59,539 nucleotides of DNA from an uncultured Pirellulaceae bacterium (GCA_937981585.1 CALJOA010000045.1:1-59539); one strand, 5' to 3'. Shown: positions 10,102 through 18,294, numbered from the stretch's first letter. Program-made: numbers and translations. Notes: a model not told the origin generated them from the letters alone.

Positions 10102-10282
10102 CGAGGTGGTGACTGCTTGAGCGTTTTCAAGTGGTTAAAGGGAATCCAGTGAAACTCTGGAACGGCCCCGCCGCTGTATCCGGTGCCAAGTCATTCCAAT
10201 CTGTATGCCATTGTCGCAAGTTTGTTATTAGCGATGAGAAGGCGGAATTGATTTACCGGGAGTCAGAATACCTGCCCCCTCG
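10102..10282 (+). promoter_or_regulatory. Cobalamin (B12) riboswitch aptamer
   Basis: The conserved cobalamin-riboswitch blocks occur in order. GGGAATCCAGTGAAACTCTG starts at 10140, followed by GAACGGCCCCGCCGCTGTA, close to the E. coli btuB leader. Next come TGCCATTG (10205-10212), the GCGATGAGAAGGCGG segment, and finally ACCGGGAGTCAGAATACCTG with CC after it. The closing P1 stem can be drawn as CGAGG (10102-10106) with CCTCG (10278-10282). The expression platform would lie in the 57 bases before the ATG at 10340. Binding of adenosyl- or hydroxocobalamin would be expected to turn the downstream genes off. The downstream genes are a DUF1559 protein and a PEP-CTERM protein, not recognised B12 transport or synthesis genes. 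Confidence 0.9.
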
Positions 10283-10339
10283 AGACCTTCGGCGATGTTC
10301 TGCGCGGGACGAGCTTGTCGAGCCAATCGAATTCAAAAA

Positions 10340-11221
10340 ATGTCACGTTACATTGAGCCAAATTGCGCTGCGCTATCGGTTCGTCGACGCGCCTTTACTT
10401 TGGTAGAGTTGCTGGTCGTGATTGCGATTATCGGAATCCTGATCGGTATGCTGCTCCCGGCAATTCAAGCAGTTCGCGAATCAGCGCGCCGGACGGTCTG
10501 CGGCAACAACATCCGCCAGATCGGTTTAGCGCTGCACAGTCACTTGACAGCTCGCGGCAGGTTTCCTGCTGGTGGAATCGAGACGCACTACCGAATGCCA
10601 GGTCCGCGAAAACAGATTTCGTGGATGGTGGCTTGTCTTCCATACCTCGAACAAGCCGCTGTGTTTGACCTCTTTAGCTATGATCATTCCTATGATTCGC
10701 TGACCAACAATGCAGCTACCTCTCACGTTATTACGACTTATATATGCCCATCGGTATCTCGATCGTTTCACAATTCGGGGGACCTCAACGACAATGGAAC
10801 TTGGGATCCTGGCGACAATATGGGCCTGACTGATTACGGTGGAATGCACGGTTTGTCCAAGCCGCCTTTTTTGTCGTTTAACCAGCAACAACCGCCCTGG
10901 GTTCACGTCCCCGAACACCGCGGGGGAATGTCGTACGAAGTTGAGTTGAAACCGGCTGAGTTCCGCGACGGATTGTCAAACACGGTGATGGTCGCCGAAT
11001 GCGTTCGTGGAAATCGCTTCCAATCCGAGTGGTCCAACGGCCAAAACCTGTTCGACCAACACTTTGAAAACCCAATCAACGCAAGCCGCAACAATGAGAT
11101 TTTCAGCGAGCATCCAGCTGGTGCAATGCTGCTTTATGGTGACGGACACACCCGGTTTAGCTCAAAAACGATGGACCAGAACGTGCTCAATGCGTCATTG
11201 ACTCGAGCAGGCAGTGACTAA
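10340..11221 (+). CDS. DUF1559 domain protein with type IV prepilin-like N-terminus
   Basis: A 293-residue pseudopilin-like protein of the family greatly expanded in planctomycetes. After RRRA the segment [18 protein letters not shown] is a class III prepilin signal, with Phe19 as +1 and Glu23 as +5; Ala replaces the usual Gly at -1. The C-terminus has the DUF1559 signature with [16 protein letters not shown]. The product is expected at the cell envelope after prepilin peptidase processing; the function of the family is not established. An upstream in-frame ATG at 10295 would start only 13 bases after the riboswitch P1 stem and add a non-conserved leader, so I prefer 10340, although no Shine-Dalgarno site is visible at either. 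It is the first gene behind the cobalamin riboswitch and is followed 79 bp later by the PEP-CTERM gene. Confidence 0.9.
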   Translation: MSRYIEPNCAALSVRRRAFTLVELLVVIAIIGILIGMLLPAIQAVRESARRTVCGNNIRQIGLALHSHLTARGRFPAGGIETHYRMPGPRKQISWMVACLPYLEQAAVFDLFSYDHSYDSLTNNAATSHVITTYICPSVSRSFHNSGDLNDNGTWDPGDNMGLTDYGGMHGLSKPPFLSFNQQQPPWVHVPEHRGGMSYEVELKPAEFRDGLSNTVMVAECVRGNRFQSEWSNGQNLFDQHFENPINASRNNEIFSEHPAGAMLLYGDGHTRFSSKTMDQNVLNASLTRAGSD

Positions 11222-11300
11222 CGATTAACCCAAAACAAAATAAATAGCCCTAGATAGAACAGCCTTAAATAGAATAGACCCAGAGACGAACAACAAGATT

Positions 11301-12137
11301 ATGCAACTCCTTCTCAAGAAAACTAATCAGATGACCCGCCGTATTTTTAACCTGTGTTTGACCACAACTTTGCTGGCTTCAATTTCTTTGTTCTCAGGAA
11401 CTTCGTTTGCCGATTTGACCACTGATCAATCGGACGCCAACGGTGACTTGATCGTCGCTGAGGAATATTACGGGCCGGGAGGCATTGTTTCTTCCGCCGA
11501 TGATGCCAGTTTCGCCAACACTTCCTATCTGGTGATTGATCACGGTGATGGAAGTACTCCAATCGCTTATGGTTATCGTTGGAACGATGCAGCAACGACA
11601 GGTGAGACGATGTTCTCCGACATCGTGTTTGGAACTCTGGGCAACAGCAATGACGAAGAACTATTTGCAAAAGTTCAAACGTTCTCGTTTGGAAAGCTGA
11701 TCGTCGGAATCGGGTACAACAGCGACGATGACACCAGCTGGGGTGATCTGAGTGACGGGACTGTGATGACAGACTTTGCCACCACCAACGGAATTTTTGA
11801 AACGGCTCAAACGGCTGCGTTGGTCTCCTCTGTTGATGTTTCGGATTCCTATCAAGAGGGAGACAGCGACTTTACTCGTGGATGGGTCTATTTTGATGCC
11901 GACTCCAATCCTTATACCGGCCCGCCTTCGGGTTGGGGGGATCCTGCGGGAGTTGGTTTTTCCGATCGAATTCTGACCGATGGCGCTTGGGACGGATGGG
12001 TTTTTGATTCCGATTTTACTGTCTTTGGAGACCAAGCACCCGGAACCCCTGAAACGGTTGCGGTTCCAGAACCAGGGAGTCTGTTATTTCTGTGGGCTGG
12101 AGGAATTACGATCTGGTTGCGACGGCCCAGACGCTAG
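11301..12137 (+). CDS. PEP-CTERM sorting-domain exported protein
   Basis: This 278-residue secreted protein has an N-terminal signal peptide (to about residue 38, ending SFA-D; an inner ATG at 11331 is also possible) and a C-terminal sorting tag. The tag is VPEPGS (about 255-260), a hydrophobic helix and the basic end WLRRPRR. Such tags direct proteins to exosortase-like processing at the envelope. The mature part is rich in Asp, Gly, Ser and Thr, with a GYRWN segment near residue 93, and looks like a beta-rich extracellular domain. I do not recognise the domain. It probably shares the transcript controlled by the cobalamin riboswitch, so it may be produced under B12 limitation; a role in B12 capture is inference only. 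Confidence 0.85.
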   Translation: MQLLLKKTNQMTRRIFNLCLTTTLLASISLFSGTSFADLTTDQSDANGDLIVAEEYYGPGGIVSSADDASFANTSYLVIDHGDGSTPIAYGYRWNDAATTGETMFSDIVFGTLGNSNDEELFAKVQTFSFGKLIVGIGYNSDDDTSWGDLSDGTVMTDFATTNGIFETAQTAALVSSVDVSDSYQEGDSDFTRGWVYFDADSNPYTGPPSGWGDPAGVGFSDRILTDGAWDGWVFDSDFTVFGDQAPGTPETVAVPEPGSLLFLWAGGITIWLRRPRR

Positions 12138-12179
12138 ACCGTATTTCAAAATCCATTGAGCGTTCGCTATACATGTGAG

Positions 12180-12204
12180 ATTTCGAAGTTTTTGTCTTCG
12201 AAAT
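12180..12204 (+). other. Perfect 9-bp hairpin after the PEP-CTERM gene
   Basis: ATTTCGAAG and CTTCGAAAT form a perfect stem around a TTTTTGT loop, 43 bp past the stop codon. There is no U-tract after it, so a terminator role is uncertain; it may instead stabilise the 3' end. Confidence 0.4.
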
Positions 12205-12376
12205 AGGCTTTGAAATGCTCCTAACATCTCTAAGCGTCGTGACAATTCCTGATTGCATTCGATGTGCTTACTTTTCACGGTTGCCATTTGGGTTTCAACT
12301 TTGGTTTAAATGATGATAGTGACCGCGTTGCGCGCTGATTGATTTGGCGCAGCCCCGCCGACTGATTCTAATGCTG

Positions 12377-12403
12377 TAACAGGTAAGCGCAGTCTTACTG
12401 TTA
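12377..12403 (+). promoter_or_regulatory. Inverted repeat directly before the ETR1-like kinase gene
   Basis: TAACAGGTAAG and CTTACTGTTA form a stem with one bulged G around CGCAGT. It lies 18 bp before the ATG and just before the probable GGAG ribosome binding site at 12411-12414. It could be a regulator operator or an RNA structure that controls translation. Confidence 0.35.
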
Positions 12404-12421
12404 ACTTTACGGAGCTTTCGG

Positions 12422-14431
12422 ATGGGAAATTTTTTTTCCAAGCTGTTTGATTTCAACACCAGCGACTTCCCACGGCGCTGGGATTGCGGCAACTGGGAGA
12501 GCTTTCATGGTTGGCTGCATATTATCTCAGATCTTGCTGTTTTCGGGGCGTATACCGCCATTCCGATCGTTATTCTGTTTTTCGCCTGGCGAAGAAAACG
12601 CAACAACAAACCAGTACAATTCCCCGGCCTGTTCTGGCTTTTTTGCGGATTCATTTTTGCGTGTGGAACCGTACACCTAATCGAAGCCGCGATCTTCTTT
12701 GCTCCTGTTTACCGGATCTCTGCCGTTGTAAAATTTGCGACTGCCGTGGTTTCCTGGGCGACAGTCTTGTCGTTGATCAAGTTCTCTCCTAAAGCTCTCG
12801 CAATGCCGACGTTGAGCTCTCTCAACAAGCAGCTTGAACAAGAGACTGCGTCGCTCCGTTCTACCCAGAAGCAGCTGACGGCCGCGCTCGAGGAGCTACA
12901 GAACTCCTATCGACTATTTGATGCGGTCTTGACCAATGTCGGCGCAGGAGTGGTCGCCGTGGATACAAAAGGCGAGCCTTTACTGGTCAACCCGGCCGCG
13001 AATCGAATTTCTGGAATGTCAATGGAAGCCGAATTCGGTGACTGGCTCAACCAATACGATGTATTTCTAGAAGACGGAAAAACACCCTGTGAACCAGAAA
13101 ACCTTCCGTTGGCCCGCGCGATCGCAGGTGAGACAGTGTCAGGGGAGTATCTCAATCGCAATAAGAAAACCAACAAAGACACATGGGTTCGGGTCAAGGC
13201 AACACGGGTTCTGGACGGGAATCACGAGTCCATGGGCGCAGTAATTGTTTTCGACGAGATTACAGAGTCAAGGGAAAGGCGAGCTCGGCTGGAAGAATCT
13301 CAAATCGAAACGGAGACCGAGTTGATCGAAACCAATCGACAACTTAGCCAGGTATTAAACTCCATCACTGATGTCATTTGGACCGGTGAAAAAACATCAA
13401 ATGGATTGGACTTTAAGTACATGTCGCCGGCGATTGAGCGTCTCACTGGTCTTCCAGCCGAGGATCTACTTGGCGATGCCAAGACTTATATCTCCTGTAT
13501 CAATGAAGAAGATTTGGAGAGAATGAAAAAAACCATCAGATCATTTGTCTCCGGAACCCAAGACACGATTCAAGCCGAGTATCGAATCAACCATTCAGAT
13601 GGAAGCATTCGCTGGATTCGCAATCGAGTTGTTCGTGAGATTCAAAATGGCACGCACTCTTTCCATGGCGTCATTTCTGACATCGATCAAGAAAAAAAGA
13701 CTGCCAGGGCCCTGTTTCAAGCAGAAAGATTAGCCTCTCTGGGCACGCTGTCGGCGGGACTGGCACATGAGATCAACAACCCACTGGGCGCGATGATGCT
13801 CACGACAGAAACTGCGCTCAGGCAGCTCGACTCCGAAACCGGCAGTAAAAAAGAAATTTCAAAGTCACTGCTCAACGTGATGGATCAAATCGAGCGATGC
13901 TCAAGAATTGTCGACGGAGTTTTGATGTTCGCTAAGAACGAATCCTCGGAAAAAGCTCCTCACTTGATGCTAGACGTCGCTCAACGCGCTAGAGATATGA
14001 TGCTGTTCAAAGCCAGACCCAAGAATATTTCAATTTCTCTGAGGGACGAAAGCTCGGATGCAACCGTAGTCGTCAATCCGATCGAACTTGAGCAAGTCAT
14101 TGTGAACCTGATCTCCAATGCGATCGACGCCTCCCCCGAATCATCGGATGTCCAAGTGAGAATCCGGCAATTTGGCGACTCGGTAGAAGTTGCGGTTCAC
14201 GATGATGGAAGCGGGGTCGATGAGTCGATCAGAGAGGCAGCCTTCGACCCATTTTTCACTTCGAAGCGAGAATCTGGCGGGACTGGGTTGGGGCTAAGCA
14301 TGTGCCACACAATCGTTACTGACCATGGCGGGACAATCGAGATTCGTGATTCACAGTTCAAACAGGGGGCCGAAGTTCGAATCCTGATTCCGATTGCACC
14401 GATTGAGCCGAGCCGTCAAACAACCGATTGA
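12422..14431 (+). CDS. Ethylene-receptor-like (ETR1-type) sensor histidine kinase with two PAS domains
   Basis: A 669-residue membrane kinase. Three N-terminal helices (about 33-120) match the ethylene-binding domain of plant ETR1 and cyanobacterial homologues. Asp37, Tyr44, Ile47, Pro48, Ile78, Cys81 and His85 correspond in identity and spacing to ETR1 D25, Y32, I35, P36, I62, C65 and H69. Cys81 and His85 would bind Cu(I). A coiled segment (about 122-158), a first PAS (about 160-275) and a second PAS/PAC (about 300-425) follow. Then come the DHp helix with phospho-acceptor His449 in AHEINNPLG and a HATPase with NLISNAID, DDGSGVD and GTGLGLSM. There is no receiver domain. The response regulator 194 bp downstream is the likely partner. 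A GGAG motif 8 bp upstream supports this ATG. Confidence 0.93.
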   Translation: MGNFFSKLFDFNTSDFPRRWDCGNWESFHGWLHIISDLAVFGAYTAIPIVILFFAWRRKRNNKPVQFPGLFWLFCGFIFACGTVHLIEAAIFFAPVYRISAVVKFATAVVSWATVLSLIKFSPKALAMPTLSSLNKQLEQETASLRSTQKQLTAALEELQNSYRLFDAVLTNVGAGVVAVDTKGEPLLVNPAANRISGMSMEAEFGDWLNQYDVFLEDGKTPCEPENLPLARAIAGETVSGEYLNRNKKTNKDTWVRVKATRVLDGNHESMGAVIVFDEITESRERRARLEESQIETETELIETNRQLSQVLNSITDVIWTGEKTSNGLDFKYMSPAIERLTGLPAEDLLGDAKTYISCINEEDLERMKKTIRSFVSGTQDTIQAEYRINHSDGSIRWIRNRVVREIQNGTHSFHGVISDIDQEKKTARALFQAERLASLGTLSAGLAHEINNPLGAMMLTTETALRQLDSETGSKKEISKSLLNVMDQIERCSRIVDGVLMFAKNESSEKAPHLMLDVAQRARDMMLFKARPKNISISLRDESSDATVVVNPIELEQVIVNLISNAIDASPESSDVQVRIRQFGDSVEVAVHDDGSGVDESIREAAFDPFFTSKRESGGTGLGLSMCHTIVTDHGGTIEIRDSQFKQGAEVRILIPIAPIEPSRQTTD

Positions 14432-14625
14432 GCGATTTTCTCATTGGGCGCTTCGATTTGGAAGAACTGCAATGATCAGCATTTTTTTGGCGCACAAAAG
14501 CGCCTTGAAGCAATATACTGAGGAGGTGTTTGGCCTCACACAAGGAGCCCCGCAAACCGGGCGGTCACGACGGTTTTTCATTGGCGTTTGTAACATAGTA
14601 AAAAAGCGTTTCACGCGAGAATCGA

Positions 14626-15279
14626 ATGAGTATGAACCTCGAAGCACCCAAACCAGCTGGACAACAAGATCTAGAACTTGAAGCATCTAAACGAAATTTA
14701 ATCGTTTACGTTGTTGAAGACGACGAAGCGATGCGGACTTCGATTAGTGGCTTGTTGACGGGTGAGTCGATCAAGCATCGCCTGTACGAGTCCCCACAAA
14801 CGTTTCTTGAAGAGTTCTCAAAAGAGCCCGGCGTGCTGCTGCTCGACCTGCGGCTTCCTGGAATCAATGGAATTGAACTGTACCAACTGTTGCGTGAGAA
14901 AGGCGTCAACTTGCCGTTCATCATGATTTCGGGCAACGCCTCAATCCAAAACGCCGTCGATTCAATGAGACTTGGTGCGGTTGATTTTCTTGAAAAACCA
15001 TTTCGCTCGCGGGCACTGCTTGAATCAATCGATAAAGCCTTCACCACGATCACCAAGAACAAGGACATCAATCGACGCTTGAGTCTGTTATCTGACCGTG
15101 AAACAGAATTTCTTGGCTACATCAAAGAAGGTTTGAGCGTTAAATCCATCTCTCACCAACTAAACATCAGTCCGAAAACCGGGCACGCGCATCGTCGCAG
15201 TATTCACCAAAAGATGGGTGTCGATTCGGATGCCTATCTGGTCAAGATGTTGCAGTCGCTGAATACAAATCACGAGTAA
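14626..15279 (+). CDS. FixJ-type response regulator (REC plus LuxR-like HTH)
   Basis: A 217-residue DNA-binding response regulator. The receiver domain (about 25-135) has the acidic pair in VEDDEA, phospho-acceptor Asp74 in LLLDLRLPG and Lys124 in FLEKPF. A short linker leads to a LuxR-type helix-turn-helix (about 150-210) with LSDRETEFL and LNISPKTGHAHRR. The recognition helix has GHAHRR where most FixJ relatives have VEVHR-like residues, so its operator may differ. It lies downstream of the ETR1-like kinase and is the probable phosphotransfer partner. A strong terminator follows 31 bp after the stop. Confidence 0.93.
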   Translation: MSMNLEAPKPAGQQDLELEASKRNLIVYVVEDDEAMRTSISGLLTGESIKHRLYESPQTFLEEFSKEPGVLLLDLRLPGINGIELYQLLREKGVNLPFIMISGNASIQNAVDSMRLGAVDFLEKPFRSRALLESIDKAFTTITKNKDINRRLSLLSDRETEFLGYIKEGLSVKSISHQLNISPKTGHAHRRSIHQKMGVDSDAYLVKMLQSLNTNHE

Positions 15280-15310
15280 GTTGGCAACATTTTGTTGCAT
15301 AAACTCATGG

Positions 15311-15346
15311 GCCCGAAGTGCTTGCGCTTCGGGCTCTTTTTTTTTT
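15311..15346 (+). terminator. Rho-independent terminator after the response regulator
   Basis: GCCCGAAG and CTTCGGGC form a perfect GC-rich stem around TGCTTGCG, followed by CT and a run of ten T. It ends the kinase/regulator unit. Confidence 0.92.
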
Positions 15347-15672
15347 GCAACGATTGCGAATCGAACCAACATTCCTGCTATGAACATTTCGCGCACATCG
15401 AGCCGATCGATGAAGCGAAAACGAAACGTTGAGTTGCTCGCTTTCCACGCTGAGGCAAAAAAACAACACCTTGAATGAGACAAAGGCTGGCCTCGCTCAA
15501 CAAAAACCCAGTGTTTTAGGCCGTTTTGGAAACTCGGTTGCATCAATTTAGTTTGGAACTTCTTTTGCTCTTTAGCTCGGCATCTACCAACAGTGAGGTT
15601 TACGTTCGTTGGCAAACTTCTTGTCAAGAAACCTCAACACAATCACAGATTCACACGACCAGGAAAATTCAA

Positions 15673-18021
15673 ATGAGCCTTAGAGAAAACTTGCCAAGCC
15701 TTGCCAATTTCATTTCCAAACTAGACACCCTCAAGCGTGATGCAAAGACTACGAAGCAACAACGAGAAAGCATCGAATTGCTGGAGCAACGCATCATGTT
15801 CTCAGCCACTCAGGCTGGCGCGTTTTTTGATGGCTGTCTCGACCATGACAATATGGATTATCTCGGTTTCGATAACAACCTCGAAGAGCTGTTTAGCGGC
15901 TCTCCAGAGCACAGTGATGAGATCGCCAACTTAGTCAACGAATTATTCAGTGGAAATGAAGCTCCAGTCGACACAGTCGCTGACGATATCATCAAGGGCA
16001 CTTCTGGCGACGATGACATCGACGGAACAGCGGCCGACGAAACCATCACCGGTCGTCAAGGTAACGACCATCTTCACGGACAAGGCGGCGATGACGTTGT
16101 TCGAGGTGGAACTGGAAATGACGTTGTCGAAGGAAACTCCGGCAATGACATCGTCAAGGGTGGCGCTGGAAACGATGCAGTTTACGGCGGCTCCGGAAAT
16201 GACATGATCTTCGGCGGACGAGGCAATGACATCCTCAACGGAGGCGGAGGCGATGAAATGCTTTCAGGTGGAGCAGGACACGACATCATTGACGGCGGAA
16301 CAGGCTACGACACCGTTCATGTCGACGGAAACTCTACCGACTACAAAGTAGAAGCCTCCGATAAAGGCGGGTTTAAAATTACCGGTATTGACGGCAGCGT
16401 TGCAGAGGTGACTAACATCGAAGAGATCGCCTTTTTGTGGGACAAAGTAAACCTCAAAGCCGATGATCTAGCCAACATTGCTAATCCTCCTGTAGTTGAG
16501 GCTCCAATCGTTGAGGCTCCTGTAGTGGAAGCTCCTGTAGTCGAAGCTCCAATGATTGAGACTCCTGTGGTCGAAGTTCCAGTAGTTGAAGCTCCAGTCG
16601 ACACAGTCGCTGACGATATCATCAAGGGCACTTCTGGCGACGATGACATCGACGGAACAGCAGCCGACGAAACCATCACCGGTCGTCAAGGTAACGACCA
16701 TCTTCACGGACAAGGCGGCGATGACGTTGTTCGAGGTGGAACTGGAAATGACGTTGTCGAAGGAAACTCTGGCAATGACATCGTCAAGGGTGGCGCTGGA
16801 AACGATGCAGTTTACGGCGGCCCCGGAAATGACATGATCTTCGGCGGACGAGGCAATGACATCCTCAACGGAGGCGGAGGCGATGAAATGCTTTCAGGTG
16901 GAGCAGGACACGACATCATTGACGGCGGAACAGGCTACGACACCGTTCATGTTGACGGAAACTCTACCGACTACAAAGTAGAAGCCTCCGATAAAGGCGG
17001 GTTTAAAATTACCGGCATTGACGGCAGCGTTGCAGAGGTGACTAACATCGAAGAGATCGCCTTCTTGTGGGACAAAGTAAACCTCAAAGCCGATGATCTA
17101 GCCAACATTGCTAACGGGAAAGCTCCTGTAGTAGAAGCCCCGATCGTTGAAGCTCCAGTAGTTGAAGCTCCAGTAGTTGAAGCTCCAGTAGTTGAAGCTC
17201 CAGTAGTTGAGGCACCAGTAGTTGAAGCCCCGATCGTTGAAGCTCCTGTGGTTGAGGCTCCTGTAGTGGAAGCCCCGATCGTTGAAGCTCCAGTAGTTGA
17301 AACTCCGGTAGTTGAAACTCCGGTAGTTGAAGCTCCGGCAGCTCAGCCCACATACGTTGTGGAAGTCATCAACGGCACCAACACTGAGTTCTTCGCCACA
17401 CCGGTTTGGTTTGGACTGCACGACGGAAGCTTCGACCTCTTTGATGCTGGAAGTTCGGCCAGCAACGCTCTGGAAGTCATTGCAGAGTTGGGCGATGTAA
17501 ATCCGCTGACTGCGGCCTTCGAAGCGGCACCGGGAACTCCTGGTGACATCAACGGAGTAGTCAGGGGTGGAGCGACAGGCATTCCTCCAATCTCACCAGG
17601 TGAAACTGGAACAGGATCCTTTGAAGTCATCAATCCAGCTAACTACCAGTACTTTAGCTTTGCTTCAATGGTCATTCCATCGAACGACACTTTCATTGGA
17701 AATGACAACGCACTGGAGTACCGAATCTTTGATGACAACGGAAATTTCCTTGGAAACAACGGCGTCTTTGAAATTCAGGTTACCAACATCTACGATGCCG
17801 GAACTGAAATCAACGACGGTTCGGCCAATGGTGGAGGAGCCTTCATTGCGGGTGCTGACGAGTTCGGTGGTGCCGCTGAAAACGGCGTTGTAACACGTGC
17901 AACAGATTTGTCTGAATTCCAAGGTGTCAATACACCCAACGGTTTGACGATCAACGATACGACACTTGGTGCGGGTGAATCGTTCGCCACCATTCGGATC
18001 ATCGAAGTACCGGCTGTGTAA
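15673..18021 (+). CDS. RTX calcium-repeat and spondin-domain surface protein with LEPR-like N-terminal motif
   Basis: A 782-residue exported protein. Near the N-terminus LEQRIMFSA (37-45) is a variant of the planctomycete LEPR-XLL motif found on large secreted proteins. Two nearly identical modules (about 97-271 and 307-481) each begin with IIKGTSGDDDIDGT, contain tandem GGxGNDxx calcium-binding nonapeptides and end in a short beta domain. They are joined and followed by VVEAP pentapeptide linkers, the second being about 75 residues long. The C-terminal part (about 557-782) starts VVEVINGTN and resembles a bacterial Spondin_N domain (TPVWFGLHDGSFDLFD). An upstream in-frame start at 15526 would add 49 unrelated residues; AGGAAAA before 15673 and the conserved motif position favour the inner ATG. 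Calcium-stabilised adhesin or surface-layer role is inferred. Confidence 0.88.
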   Translation: MSLRENLPSLANFISKLDTLKRDAKTTKQQRESIELLEQRIMFSATQAGAFFDGCLDHDNMDYLGFDNNLEELFSGSPEHSDEIANLVNELFSGNEAPVDTVADDIIKGTSGDDDIDGTAADETITGRQGNDHLHGQGGDDVVRGGTGNDVVEGNSGNDIVKGGAGNDAVYGGSGNDMIFGGRGNDILNGGGGDEMLSGGAGHDIIDGGTGYDTVHVDGNSTDYKVEASDKGGFKITGIDGSVAEVTNIEEIAFLWDKVNLKADDLANIANPPVVEAPIVEAPVVEAPVVEAPMIETPVVEVPVVEAPVDTVADDIIKGTSGDDDIDGTAADETITGRQGNDHLHGQGGDDVVRGGTGNDVVEGNSGNDIVKGGAGNDAVYGGPGNDMIFGGRGNDILNGGGGDEMLSGGAGHDIIDGGTGYDTVHVDGNSTDYKVEASDKGGFKITGIDGSVAEVTNIEEIAFLWDKVNLKADDLANIANGKAPVVEAPIVEAPVVEAPVVEAPVVEAPVVEAPVVEAPIVEAPVVEAPVVEAPIVEAPVVETPVVETPVVEAPAAQPTYVVEVINGTNTEFFATPVWFGLHDGSFDLFDAGSSASNALEVIAELGDVNPLTAAFEAAPGTPGDINGVVRGGATGIPPISPGETGTGSFEVINPANYQYFSFASMVIPSNDTFIGNDNALEYRIFDDNGNFLGNNGVFEIQVTNIYDAGTEINDGSANGGGAFIAGADEFGGAAENGVVTRATDLSEFQGVNTPNGLTINDTTLGAGESFATIRIIEVPAV
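15961..16484 (+). repeat. 524-bp direct repeat within the RTX gene, copy 1
   Basis: This segment is repeated at 16591-17114 with an offset of 630 bp (210 codons). By eye only about six bases differ, nearly all silent; one changes Ser to Pro in a GGxGND block. That is about 99 percent identity, which points to a recent in-frame duplication or gene conversion. Confidence 0.92.
16591..17114 (+). repeat. 524-bp direct repeat within the RTX gene, copy 2
   Basis: Second copy of the module encoding calcium-binding repeats. It begins, like copy 1, at GCTCCAGTCGACACAGTCGC, so the duplication boundary falls inside the VEAP linker, which suggests the linker repeats served as the recombination site. Confidence 0.92.
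17125..17340 (+). repeat. 15-bp tandem repeat encoding VVEAP/IVEAP/VVETP
   Basis: About fourteen copies of a 15-bp unit (GTAGTTGAAGCTCCA and variants) encode a Pro/Glu/Val stalk between the second calcium module and the spondin-like domain. A shorter set (16488-16590) lies between the two modules. Copy number is likely to vary between strains. Confidence 0.88.
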
Positions 18022-18111
18022 CATTCGACTTAGCTGTTGCTAACGATGTCTTTCGGTTCAACGAGCTTAGCCTCAGTGGCTAGGCCAACTGAAAGATGAA
18101 AAGATAACCAA

Positions 18112-18160
18112 AGCGGAGCCCGTCAAGACACATGTGTCTTGGCGGGCTACCGCTTTTTTT
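18112..18160 (+). terminator. Rho-independent terminator after the RTX/spondin gene
   Basis: A long stem pairs AGCGG-AGCCCG-CAAGACAC with GTGTCTTG-CGGGCT-CCGCT, with a mismatch, followed by a T-run at 18153-18160. Confidence 0.9.
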
Positions 18161-18188
18161 GTTGGAGTAGTTATTCAAACTGAGCGAT

Positions 18189-18222
18189 CGTAGGTCGGGC
18201 ACTTCGGGCACTCTTGCCCGAC
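18189..18222. repeat. Dispersed GTCGGGC...GCCCGAC palindrome, copy 2
   Basis: CGTAGGTCGGGCACTTCGGG followed by CACTCTTGCCCGAC is the reverse-oriented relative of the element at 112-144. It lies between the RTX terminator and the convergent dnaE operon. Confidence 0.6.
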
Positions 18223-18294
18223 TCGAGTTTTACAGAATTGAAATGAAAGTTGAAGACAGGATTTACATGATCAACAAGATGTTGCGCGATCATG

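Noticed and set aside
10131-10406. Possible small gene starting in the riboswitch
   Set aside because: The frame runs through the conserved cobalamin aptamer and the start of the DUF1559 gene, so it reflects RNA structure and not protein coding.
14394-14681. 95-codon frame between the kinase and regulator genes
   Set aside because: It overlaps both genes in another frame and has no recognisable features.
15526-15672. 49-codon N-terminal extension of the RTX protein
   Set aside because: It lies before a good AGGAAAA site and the extension resembles no signal sequence, while the LEPR-like motif is expected near the true start.
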